Position numbers and translations under genes: made by a program. From positions 1-64,000 of the forward strand of contig NZ_JAERQK010000010.1 of the NCBI RefSeq assembly GCF_017912535.1: a stretch of DNA of 64,000 bases. The letters are read 5' to 3'. This DNA comes from Motiliproteus sediminis (GTDB lineage: Bacteria; Pseudomonadota; Gammaproteobacteria; Pseudomonadales; Balneatricaceae). Below the pieces are notes generated by a model. That model was given only the letters and a program-made list of their open reading frames with translations, did no database searches and was not told the DNA's origin. Positions 1-7,900 of this stretch are shown piece after piece (within the stretch, counting starts at the first letter, position 1; every line of letters starts with the position of its first letter).

Positions 1-632
1 TCGGCAGGGACAAGCTGTTTGAACTGCTCAAGACCCATCGACTACTGGTTCGGCGGCTGAGGGCCTATCACAAGACGACGCAGAGTCATCATCGTTTTTG
101 GTGTCATCCTAACTTGCTCAAGCCCGGTGCGGCGCAGGAGCAGGCAACACAACCGGAACAGATCTGGGTCGCGGATATCACCTATTTACCGGTAAGGAAT
201 GGAGAGGCGTACCTGAGCCTGGTTACCGATGCGTATTCACGCAAGATCGTTGGATACCATGTACACAGTGACTTGCGAGCGGAGTCTGTAGTAACGGCTT
301 ATCAAAAGGCGCTCAGGGACTATCGGGGTGGAACAGGATTAATTCACCACTCTGATCGAGGCATACAGTACTGTTCGCAACGTTACCAAGCCGTGCACGA
401 AAAGTATGGCGTGCGTTGTTCGATGACGGACGGCCACGACTGTTATCAAAATGCGTTGGCGGAAAGAGTGAACGGGATACTGAAAGGAGAGTACTTGCAG
501 AGGAGGCCTGATAATCTCGAGCAGGCTACCGTCATGGTTGATGAATCAGTTCGTCTCTACAATACACGGCGGCCACACATGGCCTTAAAATACAAAACGC
601 CCGATGAAGTGCATCGGGCGTTTTTAGCGTGA
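1..632 (+). CDS. IS3-family transposase OrfB, 5' end outside window
   Basis: This is the C-terminal catalytic part of an IS3-family integrase-type (DDE, rve fold) transposase. The reading frame is open from base 3, so the gene starts before the window. Visible motifs are the first Asp in VADITYLPV, the second in HHSDRGIQY and the Glu in ALAERVNGILKGE, spaced as in IS3 OrfB proteins; the catalytic triad therefore looks intact. The 3' end overlaps a terminator-like hairpin and lies just inside the right terminal inverted repeat. OrfA and the left end are not visible, so I cannot tell whether the element is complete or active. Confidence 0.9.
   Translation, partial: GRDKLFELLKTHRLLVRRLRAYHKTTQSHHRFWCHPNLLKPGAAQEQATQPEQIWVADITYLPVRNGEAYLSLVTDAYSRKIVGYHVHSDLRAESVVTAYQKALRDYRGGTGLIHHSDRGIQYCSQRYQAVHEKYGVRCSMTDGHDCYQNALAERVNGILKGEYLQRRPDNLEQATVMVDESVRLYNTRRPHMALKYKTPDEVHRAFLA
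594..625 (+). terminator. Hairpin terminator inside the transposase 3' end
   Basis: A 9-bp stem (CGCCCGATG/CATCGGGCG) with a 5-base loop is followed by a run of Ts. It lies within the last codons of the transposase and would end transcription before the IS right end. Confidence 0.7.
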
Positions 633-637
633 AATAG

Positions 638-662
638 TGTCAACCTATTTCAGGACAAGACA
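638..662. mobile_element. Right terminal inverted repeat of the IS3-family element
   Basis: The sequence starting TGTCAACCTATTTCAGGAC, six bases after the transposase stop, has the form of an IS3-type terminal repeat (TGTCTTGTCCTGAAAT on the other strand). The left repeat lies outside the window, so neither the pairing nor a target duplication can be checked. Confidence 0.65.
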
Positions 663-670
663 CGGTTGGT

Positions 671-934
671 TCAATGGGAGTGGCGTCGCTGCTCCAGCCG
701 CATTTGACGCTTAAGGTGATCAATGAGGTCTTGCATCCGTAACGGGGTGCCTTGCTCGCGCAGCTGTCGGACTCGTTGCTGAAATGCGTTTGAGTGATCG
801 CCGGTGTCGCGGCTCTGGGCAATCAGGCGTGCGGTAACTTCGGCGCGCAGGTGCTGGATCGCCGGATGATCAATCTTAAGTGGGGTGGCTTGATTAAGGG
901 TTTTGTCCTGCCTCAAACGGCTGAAAATGCCCAT
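671..934 (-). CDS. Small hypothetical protein, 88 aa
   Basis: I do not recognise a family. The protein is small, charged and probably soluble and helical, with no signal peptide or membrane segment. It begins MGIFSRLRQ and ends in an Arg/His-rich tail. I chose the ATG at 934 because GTGGAG lies seven bases upstream; the frame runs open to 1036 but without a ribosome-binding site. The stop is only about 8 bp from the IS right end, so the insertion may have changed the original C-terminus. It is transcribed away from the tRNA-Ser gene. Confidence 0.55.
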   Translation of the reverse strand: MGIFSRLRQDKTLNQATPLKIDHPAIQHLRAEVTARLIAQSRDTGDHSNAFQQRVRQLREQGTPLRMQDLIDHLKRQMRLEQRRHSH

Positions 935-1102
935 GTGTTTCTCCACTGTTGGCTTGCGTTCATGGGACAGCAGCAAGATGCGGGCCAGGCCTGGACCGCG
1001 CGCAAAGTCTGGGTTGCGCATCAAATCCTCCGTCACTGTCGGCAGCTGTTTGCCGTGGGAAGCGGCAACCTCATCCCCGGCTTGCCGTCGGGAAAAATGT
1101 GT

Positions 1103-1130
1103 TTGCGTTTCATCAGGCTATGGTTTAAAT
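1103..1130 (+). promoter_or_regulatory. Candidate tRNA-Ser promoter
   Basis: A TTGCGT -35-like box (1103-1108) is followed after 16 bp by TTAAAT (1125-1130) and then a GC-rich discriminator (GCGCTCC). A GC-rich discriminator is typical of stable-RNA promoters. The match is partial. Confidence 0.4.
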
Positions 1131-1158
1131 TACGCGCTCCTCGAAACGAGGGCATTGC

Positions 1159-1246
1159 GGTGAGGTGTCCGAGTGGCCGAAGGAGCACGCCTGGAAAGTG
1201 TGTATGTCGAAAGGCATCGAGGGTTCGAATCCCTCCCTCACCGCCA
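1159..1246 (+). tRNA. tRNA-Ser (anticodon GGA)
   Basis: The acceptor stem GGTGAGG/CCTCACC is followed by discriminator G and an encoded CCA. The anticodon stem CACGC/GTGTG encloses the loop CTGGAAA, so the anticodon is GGA, which reads UCC and UCU. A long variable arm and the T-arm GAGGGTTCGAATCCCTC are present, as expected for a type II serine tRNA. Confidence 0.97.
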
Positions 1247-1257
1247 CGAATTATGAG

Positions 1258-1287
1258 AAAGCCCCGGTCATCTGGCCGGGGCTTTTT
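1258..1287 (+). terminator. Rho-independent terminator of tRNA-Ser
   Basis: The stem GCCCCGG/CCGGGGC, extended by AAA/TTT, is followed by a T-run starting 12 bases after the tRNA CCA end. Confidence 0.9.
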
Positions 1288-1290
1288 CGT

Positions 1291-1752
1291 TCAGGCTGTT
1301 CCGTCCAGAATAGCGGTCTGCGATAGGGCTGGTGGCTGACGAAGAGCGAGCCCTAGAGTGCGCCCCCGAAACGAAAAAAGTTGAAAACCATTTCTGATTT
1401 TCAGCTTTTCCGAATGTGGTAGCGGGGCCTGTGTTGAAGTGATCGCCTTCGCGGGCTGACGAAGAGCGAGCCCTAGAGTGCGCCCCCGAAACGAAAAAAG
1501 TTGAAAACCATTTCTGATTTTCAGCTTTTCCGAATGTGGTAGCGGGGCCTGTGTTGAAGTGATCGCCTTCGCGGGCTGACGAAGAGCGAGCCCTAGAGTG
1601 CGCCCCCGAAACGAAAAAAGTTGAAAACCATTTCTGATTTTCAGCTTTTCCGAATGTGGTAGCGGGGCCTGTGTTGAAGTGATCGCCTTCGCGGGCTGAC
1701 GAAGAGCGAGCCCGAGAGTGCGCCCCCTGAAACGAAAAAAGCTGAAAACCAT
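1291..1752 (-). CDS. Repeat-encoded reading frame, 153 aa, probably not a conventional gene
   Basis: Because the tandem unit is 120 bp (40 codons), one minus-strand frame stays open through the whole array and would give a protein with a basic 40-residue repeat containing FRGRTLGLALRQPAK. There is no clear ribosome-binding site, and the start lies in the tRNA trailer hairpin. In E. coli the similar tyrT array encodes a small basic protein called Tpr, so translation is possible. The open frame is also what any stop-free 120-bp repeat would give, so I keep confidence low. Confidence 0.15.
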   Translation of the reverse strand: MVFSFFRFRGRTLGLALRQPAKAITSTQAPLPHSEKLKIRNGFQLFSFRGRTLGLALRQPAKAITSTQAPLPHSEKLKIRNGFQLFSFRGRTLGLALRQPAKAITSTQAPLPHSEKLKIRNGFQLFSFRGRTLGLALRQPPALSQTAILDGTA

Positions 1753-1777
1753 TTCTGATTTTCAGCTTTTCCGAATG
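1334..1777 (-). repeat. 120-bp tandem array of decayed initiator-tRNA 3' halves plus trailers
   Basis: Three nearly identical 120-bp units start at 1334, 1454 and 1574. A fourth, slightly diverged unit (from 1694) merges into the genuine initiator tRNA at 1778. Read on the minus strand, each unit consists of about 37 bases resembling the tRNA 3' half and ending in CCGCTACCA, then the same trailer with an A/T-rich hairpin, then about 50 bases ending in GCTCTTCGTCAGCCCGCG. The tRNA-like parts lack the 5' half and cannot form a tRNA. The array probably grew by unequal duplication of the tRNA tail and trailer. It resembles in layout the repeats behind tyrT in Escherichia coli. Confidence 0.9.
1735..1770 (-). 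terminator. Terminator of the initiator tRNA
   Basis: A perfect 12-bp stem (AAAAGCTGAAAA/TTTTCAGCTTTT) is followed, in minus-strand sense, by a run of six Ts. The corresponding hairpins in the three downstream repeat units carry one mismatch. Confidence 0.85.
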
Positions 1778-1854
<77 letters not shown>

Positions 1855-1868
1855 TCAACGTGGGGCAA

Positions 1869-1897
1869 ATTATATGGGTCTGGTTGGCTTCTGTCTA
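1869..1897 (-). promoter_or_regulatory. Promoter of the initiator tRNA
   Basis: On the minus strand TAGACA (1897-1892) and a perfect TATAAT (1874-1869) are 17 bp apart. The GC-rich stretch TTGCCCCACG follows, as at stringently controlled stable-RNA promoters. The spacing to the tRNA 5' end fits. Confidence 0.8.
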
Positions 1898-1910
1898 GGG
1901 GGTGGCGCAA

Positions 1911-2351
1911 TTAATCTTGTAGAGGCTCCATGGCGTCGGTCAATGGCAATTGGCCACTCTGGCGCTGGGCTCTAATGGCCGCTTTCTGGTGTTGGACGAT
2001 AAAGCGGCTCAACATCTTTTGACCTTGGATATTGAAGTGAATGATGCGGCAGCGATATTCGCCATCGTGCTCGCTGACCAGTGCCAGAGAGAGGGGCAGG
2101 GGGTGGTGGTCTTTGCCGAGGAAGAGGATCGCCGGGATCTCTTGCTGCGGTTCAGCGAACGGTGAGGGAGAGGCATCGGCTGGCAGTCGGAATGAAACCC
2201 CGTTGGCGGAGATATCGATCACCTGTGCATTGCTATCGCACAGGCGCAGATCAAGTGGCGTATCGGAGTCGGGCGTGACGCGGTAGGCCTGGCGCCGGTT
2301 GTGGCTGGGGTAGTCAACGTAAATCAAGACTTTGCTTCTTCTCCAGAACAA
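1911..2351 (-). CDS. PilZ-domain protein, probable cyclic-di-GMP receptor
   Basis: A small PilZ-type protein. The arginine motif RRQAYR near residue 19 and the DISANGVSF motif near residue 46 match the RxxxR and (D/N)xSxxG cyclic-di-GMP contacts, and a beta-rich body follows. It is the last gene of motA-motB-pilZ and overlaps motB. The context suggests a brake or modulator that couples cyclic-di-GMP to the stator, as known for PilZ proteins such as YcgR; this is inference. The start is uncertain: the TTG at 2351 gives the longest form, while the TTG at 2327 has GGAG 13 bases upstream and overlaps motB by only 14 bp. Confidence 0.8.
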   Translation of the reverse strand: MFWRRSKVLIYVDYPSHNRRQAYRVTPDSDTPLDLRLCDSNAQVIDISANGVSFRLPADASPSPFAEPQQEIPAILFLGKDHHPLPLSLALVSEHDGEYRCRIIHFNIQGQKMLSRFIVQHQKAAIRAQRQSGQLPLTDAMEPLQD

Positions 2352-3105
2352 ACTCTATGCGACGATTGCGCGCCCGCCCCTCAGGTGTGTCGTTAGACTC
2401 GAGCGGGAGGGAGTCGCCGTAGCCGGTGGCGGTGAGTCGGGCGGGGGCAATCCCTTTGCCGATAAGATAGCGCAAAACGGTGGTGGCGCGCAGGGCGGAC
2501 AACTCCCAGTTGGATTCATAGCGTGGGGTGCTGATGGGCAGGTTGTCCGTGTGGCCCTGAATGTTGATGGTGAAATCGTGCCGCTGCCGGAATACTTTCA
2601 TCAGTGAATCCAGCACCTGATCGACCTGGTAGTTAAGATCGGTGGAGCCGGAATCGAATAGCGCCTGGCCGCGAATCTGGATTGAGATCTTACCCTCGGC
2701 CGGTATGTCGATGGCGACAATGTCTTCCACTTCAAATGTTGACAGGGTTTTACGCAGCTGGTCGGCCAGCCCCATCCATTCGTTGCTAATGGTTGGTGTG
2801 GCGCTGTCCGGTTGTTCGGGGGTCTTGGGCGGATTAGGGGGCAGCGGCTTGGTGGTGACTTCGGCGTCGGTGGCCGGGGTCAGCTTTTGTGCCCGGTGGG
2901 GCATCTCGATCAGTGAGTTAGAGTTGCCGCTGTCGCCAAAAGCCAGCTGCAGCGAGGTGAGCATCACCTGAAAGCGTTCGGATTCCACTGTCGACATGGA
3001 AAACAGTAGCACGAAGAAAACCAGCAGCAGGGTCATCAGGTCGGCAAAGGTAGTGATCCAGCCACCGCTGCTCTCCTCCTCCATTAGCTGATTTCGGTGG
3101 TTCAT
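2314..3105 (-). CDS. motB: Flagellar stator protein MotB/PomB
   Basis: MotB (PomB-like in sodium systems) pairs with MotA to form the ion-driven torque unit anchored to peptidoglycan. One N-terminal membrane segment (about residues 16-38) holds the ion-binding Asp22 in TTFADLMTLLL. A Pro-rich linker (about 75-115) precedes a C-terminal OmpA-like peptidoglycan-binding domain with the motif NIQGHTDNLPIS. At 263 residues it is of normal length. Its start overlaps the motA stop by 4 bp, so translation is probably coupled. Whether protons or sodium drive it cannot be read from sequence alone. Confidence 0.92.
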   Translation of the reverse strand: MNHRNQLMEEESSGGWITTFADLMTLLLVFFVLLFSMSTVESERFQVMLTSLQLAFGDSGNSNSLIEMPHRAQKLTPATDAEVTTKPLPPNPPKTPEQPDSATPTISNEWMGLADQLRKTLSTFEVEDIVAIDIPAEGKISIQIRGQALFDSGSTDLNYQVDQVLDSLMKVFRQRHDFTINIQGHTDNLPISTPRYESNWELSALRATTVLRYLIGKGIAPARLTATGYGDSLPLESNDTPEGRARNRRIEFVLEKKQSLDLR

Positions 3106-3890
3106 GCTGACGACTCTTGTTTGCTGCCGCGGCCGACCACCAGAGGTTTGCGCTGGGCTTCGGGGATATAGGACGAGAGGCGTTCGTAGACGTGGGCGTA
3201 GTGGTCGTTGGCCAGTATGCCTTGGGTGCCCTCGCGAATGATCTCGAGGTTGGTCACTTCCATCAGGGTGCGTGCTTTAAGCTTGCCACCAATAGGCAGA
3301 AACAGCATCGAGGATAGTAGCGAGCCGTAGAAGGTGGTCAGCAGGGCGACCGCCATGGACGGGCCGATACTGCCCGGGTCTTCCAGTTTGCTCAGCATCT
3401 GAATCAGGCCGATCAGGGTTCCCAGCATGCCGAAAGCGGGTGCGTAGGTAGCCATCTTGCGAAACACATCCTGGACTACGTAGTGGCGACTCATCAGTGA
3501 GTCGATTTCGGTCTGCAGAGTTTTCTGTACCATCTCCTGAGATGAGGCGTCGGCGATCAGGTTGCAGGCACGGCGCAGGAAGTTGGAGTTGGTTTTGACG
3601 TCGGCTAGCGCCAGCAACCCGTTGCGATGCGAAATTTTGCTGAGGTTCAGCATGGTGTCGATCATCTCTTGCGGGTTGGTGTCGTCGCGTGTGAAGACGA
3701 TGTAGGCGGCGCGAAAAGCGGCAATGACATCGCTGAAACGGACCGTCAACAGGGTGGCGGCAATGGTGCCACCAACCACGATCATCATCCCCGGTACGTT
3801 GACGAAGATGTCGGCGCTACCGCCCAGAAAAATGGCGGATATGATCAGTGCAAGGCCTGATAGGAACCCAAGCAGGGAGGCGAAATCCAT
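3102..3890 (-). CDS. motA: Flagellar stator protein MotA/PomA
   Basis: The four-helix stator subunit of the flagellar motor. Two N-terminal membrane segments (including GMMIVVGGTIAATLL) and two C-terminal ones (YAPAFGMLGTLIGLIQML and the AVALLTTFYGSLLSS region) flank a charged cytoplasmic loop that contacts FliG. The protein has 262 residues and ends in a charged tail. Its closest resemblance by eye is to PomA-type proteins (start MDFASLLG, motif AFGMLGTLIGL). It is the first gene of a motA-motB-PilZ operon; no other flagellar gene is in the window. Confidence 0.92.
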   Translation of the reverse strand: MDFASLLGFLSGLALIISAIFLGGSADIFVNVPGMMIVVGGTIAATLLTVRFSDVIAAFRAAYIVFTRDDTNPQEMIDTMLNLSKISHRNGLLALADVKTNSNFLRRACNLIADASSQEMVQKTLQTEIDSLMSRHYVVQDVFRKMATYAPAFGMLGTLIGLIQMLSKLEDPGSIGPSMAVALLTTFYGSLLSSMLFLPIGGKLKARTLMEVTNLEIIREGTQGILANDHYAHVYERLSSYIPEAQRKPLVVGRGSKQESSA

Positions 3891-3983
3891 GAACGGCTGC
3901 TCTTTGAAAGCTCATGAGAAACTGTGGATGTTGAGTATGCAGTCAAGTTGATTGGTAGGCATTGATGCAAGTCAGAGACGCCT

Positions 3984-3991
3984 TGATCGGC
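3984..3991 (-). promoter_or_regulatory. Possible sigma-28 -10 element upstream of motA
   Basis: On the minus strand GCCGATCA matches the flagellar sigma-28 (FliA) -10 consensus GCCGATAA at seven of eight positions, about 94 bp before the motA start. The -35 region 11 bp further up matches only its GTTT part. Stator genes are often FliA-dependent, so the site is plausible but weak. Confidence 0.3.
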
Positions 3992-4148
3992 AAAAATTAG
4001 GGAAAACGCGCAGTGCATCTGTCATCTTGTTTGCATATGATGGTCAGGCTTGCTATTACGAACTGATAACTACAAGGCAAGTCAACAACGGGGTCCGGCG
4101 TCAGGATCATCGGATCTCAGGGAATATCAGTCAAAGGAGACGTTTTAA

Positions 4149-4889
4149 ATGACTCAACGGATCGCATTGGTCACCGGTGGTACAGGGGGCATTGGCTCGG
4201 CAATCTGCGAGGCACTGGCGGGGCTGGGAATGAAAGTCGTTGCCGGATACAGCAACGAAGAGAAAGCCAAAGCCTGGCAGCAGGAGCAGAAAGATGCCGG
4301 CTTCGATTTCGAAATTCAGCACGTGGATGTAACCAGCTACGAATCCTGCCAGCAGGCGGTAACGGAAATCAAAGAGAAGTGCGGCGGTTCAATCGACGTA
4401 CTGGTCAACAACGCCGGTATCACCCGTGATGGCTTCTTCAAGAAGATGGGCTGGGACCAGTGGCACGCGGTACTGACTACCAACCTCGACAGCGCCTTCA
4501 ACATGACCCGTCCGGTCATTGAAGACATGCTGGAGAAAAAGTGGGGTCGTATCATCAACATCTCATCCGTTAACGGTGAGAAGGGCCAGATGGGCCAAGC
4601 CAACTACTCTGCTGCCAAAGCGGGTATTCACGGCTTTACCAAAGCGTTGGCTCAGGAAGGTGCGCGTAACGGTGTGACCGTCAATACCATCTCTCCCGGC
4701 TATATCCTGACGCCGATGGTGGCCAAGATCGACGAAGCGATCCAGCAGAAGATCGTGGCCCAGATTCCGGTGGGTCGTATGGGTCAGCCGTCTGAGATCG
4801 GTCGTGCGGTTGCGTTCCTGGCAGCAGAGGAGGGTGGCTATATCACCGGCTCCAACCTGTCGATCAACGGTGGCCAGCACATGCACTAA
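4149..4889 (+). CDS. phaB: Acetoacetyl-CoA reductase PhaB
   Basis: PhaB reduces acetoacetyl-CoA to (R)-3-hydroxybutyryl-CoA with NADPH, the second step of polyhydroxybutyrate synthesis. It is a classical short-chain dehydrogenase of 246 residues with the nucleotide motif TGGTGGIG (about 9-16), NNAG (87-90), Ser140, Tyr153 and Lys157 (YSAAKAG). GGDSxx-type acyl-CoA reductase features and the ending SINGGQHMH are typical of PhaB. AAAGGAGAC precedes the ATG. It is a single-gene unit closed by a strong terminator; no phaA or phaC lies nearby. FabG is the main alternative, but the length and C-terminus favour PhaB. Confidence 0.9.
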   Translation: MTQRIALVTGGTGGIGSAICEALAGLGMKVVAGYSNEEKAKAWQQEQKDAGFDFEIQHVDVTSYESCQQAVTEIKEKCGGSIDVLVNNAGITRDGFFKKMGWDQWHAVLTTNLDSAFNMTRPVIEDMLEKKWGRIINISSVNGEKGQMGQANYSAAKAGIHGFTKALAQEGARNGVTVNTISPGYILTPMVAKIDEAIQQKIVAQIPVGRMGQPSEIGRAVAFLAAEEGGYITGSNLSINGGQHMH

Positions 4890-4905
4890 GTCGCTGCGGC
4901 GATAG

Positions 4906-4933
4906 AAAAAAGGCTCCTTCGGGAGCCTTTTTT
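4906..4933. terminator. Bidirectional terminator between phaB and ydiJ
   Basis: A perfect 12-bp stem (AAAAAAGGCTCC/GGAGCCTTTTTT) closes on a TTCG loop and can serve both convergent genes. The identical 28-base hairpin occurs again behind the porin gene. Confidence 0.95.
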
Positions 4934-4944
4934 GTGGATTAAGG

Positions 4945-7900
4945 TCAGCTGCTGCGAAGCTGCCGTAGCAGTGCCTGAACGGGGTGGGCCAACTGTTGCT
5001 GATCCATCCGTTTAACCTGGCTGCGACAGGAGTAGCCGGTGGCCAGCAGTCGCTCCGGGTGCTGTTCCGCGGCGATCGCCTCCCCCCAGCTTTGCCGGTA
5101 GATGGTTTCTGAGGTTTCCAGGTTGGCGGTTTCGTGGCCATAGGTGCCGGCCATGCCGCAGCAGCCGGTATTCTGATGGTCGAGGCTTTGGCCGAGTGCG
5201 GCGAACACCTGCTGCCACTGGGTAACCGCTGCAGGCGCGTTGGTGCGTTCGGTGCAGTGCGACAGCAGGCGGAAGTCGCCGTCGGCCAGCTGCAGCTCTA
5301 ACTGCTCAAGATGAGCCTGCTGGCCAGCCAGCCACTCCTGCAGTAGCTGCACCTTGGGAGGTTCCATGTCGGTGAGGACTTTGGTGTACTCCTGACGATA
5401 GGTCAGGGTCATGGAGGGGTCGATACCCACCAGTGCAACATCGCAGTCGGCCAGGCGTTTGAGCCGTTCGGCGTTGGCGCGAGCGGTTTGCTCAAAGCGG
5501 TGCATGAATCCGTGTACGTGGAGCGGCTTGCCGTTGGCGGCATAGGGCGCCACGAAAACCCGGAAGCCCAGGCGCTGCAGCAGCTCGCAGCAATCCAGCA
5601 CCAGTTGGGTCTCGAAATAGCTGGTAAAGGCGTCTTGTACCAGTACTACGCTGAGCTGGCGCTCGGCGTCTGCCAGCTGGCGCAAGTTGTCCGGAGTGGC
5701 CCAGGCGATGTGGCGCTCCTGTAACGCCCGCGCGAGACCATTGGTGCAGATGGCGGGGCTGTCGACCATGCCGATCTGGCGTCGGAATAACTGGCGCCCG
5801 AGTGGGTTCCGAACCATCCAGTTGTAGGGGCGTGGGAACTTGGCCAGCCAGGGGATCATGAACTCCAGTCCGGCGATCAGGTAGTGGCGCAGCGGGCGCA
5901 GGTAGCGGCCGTAGTAAAGCTCCATGAACTGGGCGCGGAACTCCGGCACGTTGACCTTGATCGGGCACTGCGAGACGCAGGACTTGCAAGCCAGGCAGCC
6001 CTCCATTGCGGTCATCACCTCGTGGGAGAAGTCATACTCGCCGCGGGCTTTGCTAACGCTGTTGCGGATGCGGCTTGGCAGCGACAGGCCCGGCAGGCGT
6101 GATCGCAATTTGCGTGCTTCCGATGCCGGATTGCTGCCTTTCTCACTCAGCAGGCGCAGCCATTCGCGTACCAGCGATGCCCGCCCTTTGGGAGAGTGGA
6201 TCCGTTCGCGGGTGCCTTTCCAGGAGGGGCACATGGCATCATTGGGATCGTAGTTATAGCAAGCGCCGTTGCCGTTACAGTACATCGCTTCACTGAAGTG
6301 CTGGCGCACCGGCGGCGGAATCTGGCGGTCGTGCTGGCCGCGGGTGGACACGCCATCGATAGCCAGCAGCTCGGCATCGCTGTTGGCCGGGGTGCAGATC
6401 TTGCCCGGATTGAGCTGGTTGCGCGGATCAAATGCCGCTTTGATCTGCTGCAAACAGCCGTATAGTCGGGGGCCAAAAAAGGCCGGCGCATACTCCGAAC
6501 GAATCCCCTTGCCGTGCTCGCCCCAGAGCAGGCCGTGGTATTTCTGCGTCAGTGCGACCACGCCGTCGGTGATGGTGCGGATAGCGGCTTCCTGCTCGGG
6601 GTCTTTCATGTCGATGGCGGGGCGGACGTGCAGTACGCCCGCGTCCACATGGCCGAACATTCCGTACTCCATGCCGTGGCTGTCGAGCAGGGCGCGAAAC
6701 TCGGCGATAAAGTCGGCCAGGTTTTCCGGCGGCACCGCGGTGTCCTCGACAAAGGGGATCGGGCGCTTTTCGCCCTGGGCATTGCCCAGCAGGCCGACCG
6801 ATTTCTTGCGCATGGTCCAGATTTTGTTGATCTCGCCAGCACCATAAGCCACGGTGTAGCCGATGCTCTTGCCCGGCTGGCCCTGCTGTTGCTCAAGCTG
6901 GGCAGTTAGCGTCTCTACTTTGGCTTGCAGTGCCTGCTCGTCGTCCGCGGTGTACTCGACCAGGTTGATGCCTCGAATCTGTTGGCCGTCCTCGGGGAAG
7001 TACTCGCGCACGCTGTCCCAGACGATGTCCTGCATCGCCAGGTTGAGCACCTTGGAGTCCACCGTTTCGATCGAGGTGGGGCCTGCACGCATCAGATCCT
7101 GGGCGTCGCGCAGCGCCGCGTCAAAACTGCCGTACTTGAGGTTGACCAGCGCCGCATACTTGGGAATCGGCAATACATTGAGCTTGGCTTCGGCGATAAA
7201 GGCCAGGGTGCCCTCGCTGCCGCAGAGCAGGGCGTTCAGGTTGAACTGCTGTTGTTCGTCATAGATGTGGGCCAGATCGTAACCGGTGAGACAGCGGTTG
7301 AGCTTGGGGAAACCCGCCTCGATAGCTTCCCGGTTGTCACGGTAGATACGGTCGGCGAGGCGATAGAGTTCGCCCGCCAGCCCCTGCTGTTGCTGTGCCT
7401 GTTGCAGCTCCGTACCGTCGATTGCCCGGGTGTCGATAACGCTGCCATCGAGCAGCACGCTTTTCAGCGCCAGCACATGGTCGCGGGTTTTGCCGTACTG
7501 GCAGGAGCCTTGGCCGGAAGCGTCGGTGTTGATCATGCCGCCGATGGTGGCGCGATTGCTGGTAGAGAGTTCGGGCGCAAAGAACAGGCCGTAGGGCTTA
7601 AGCGCCGCATTTAGCTGGTCTTTGACAACGCCGGTCTGAACCCGCACCCAGCGCTCTTCCGCGTTGATTTCCAGAATCTGGTTCATATGGCGCGAGATAT
7701 CGACCACCAGACCGTCGGTCAGAGACTGGCCGTTGGTTCCGGTGCCGCCGCCGCGGGCACTGAGAACGATGTTCTGAAAACGTGGTTCCTGGGCCAGGCG
7801 GGCGATCCGCTGCAGATCCTCCAGATTGCGTGGGTAGAGAACCCCTTGCGGCAACAGCTGGTAGATGCTGTTGTCGGTGGCCAGCACCACCCGGTTGGCG

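Noticed and set aside
1454-1690. Additional tRNA genes inside the repeats
   Set aside because: Only 3'-half-like segments are present; there is no anticodon arm or acceptor 5' strand.
1334-1777. CRISPR-like array
   Set aside because: The 120-bp units are contiguous with no distinct spacers, and their content is explained by tRNA tail plus trailer.
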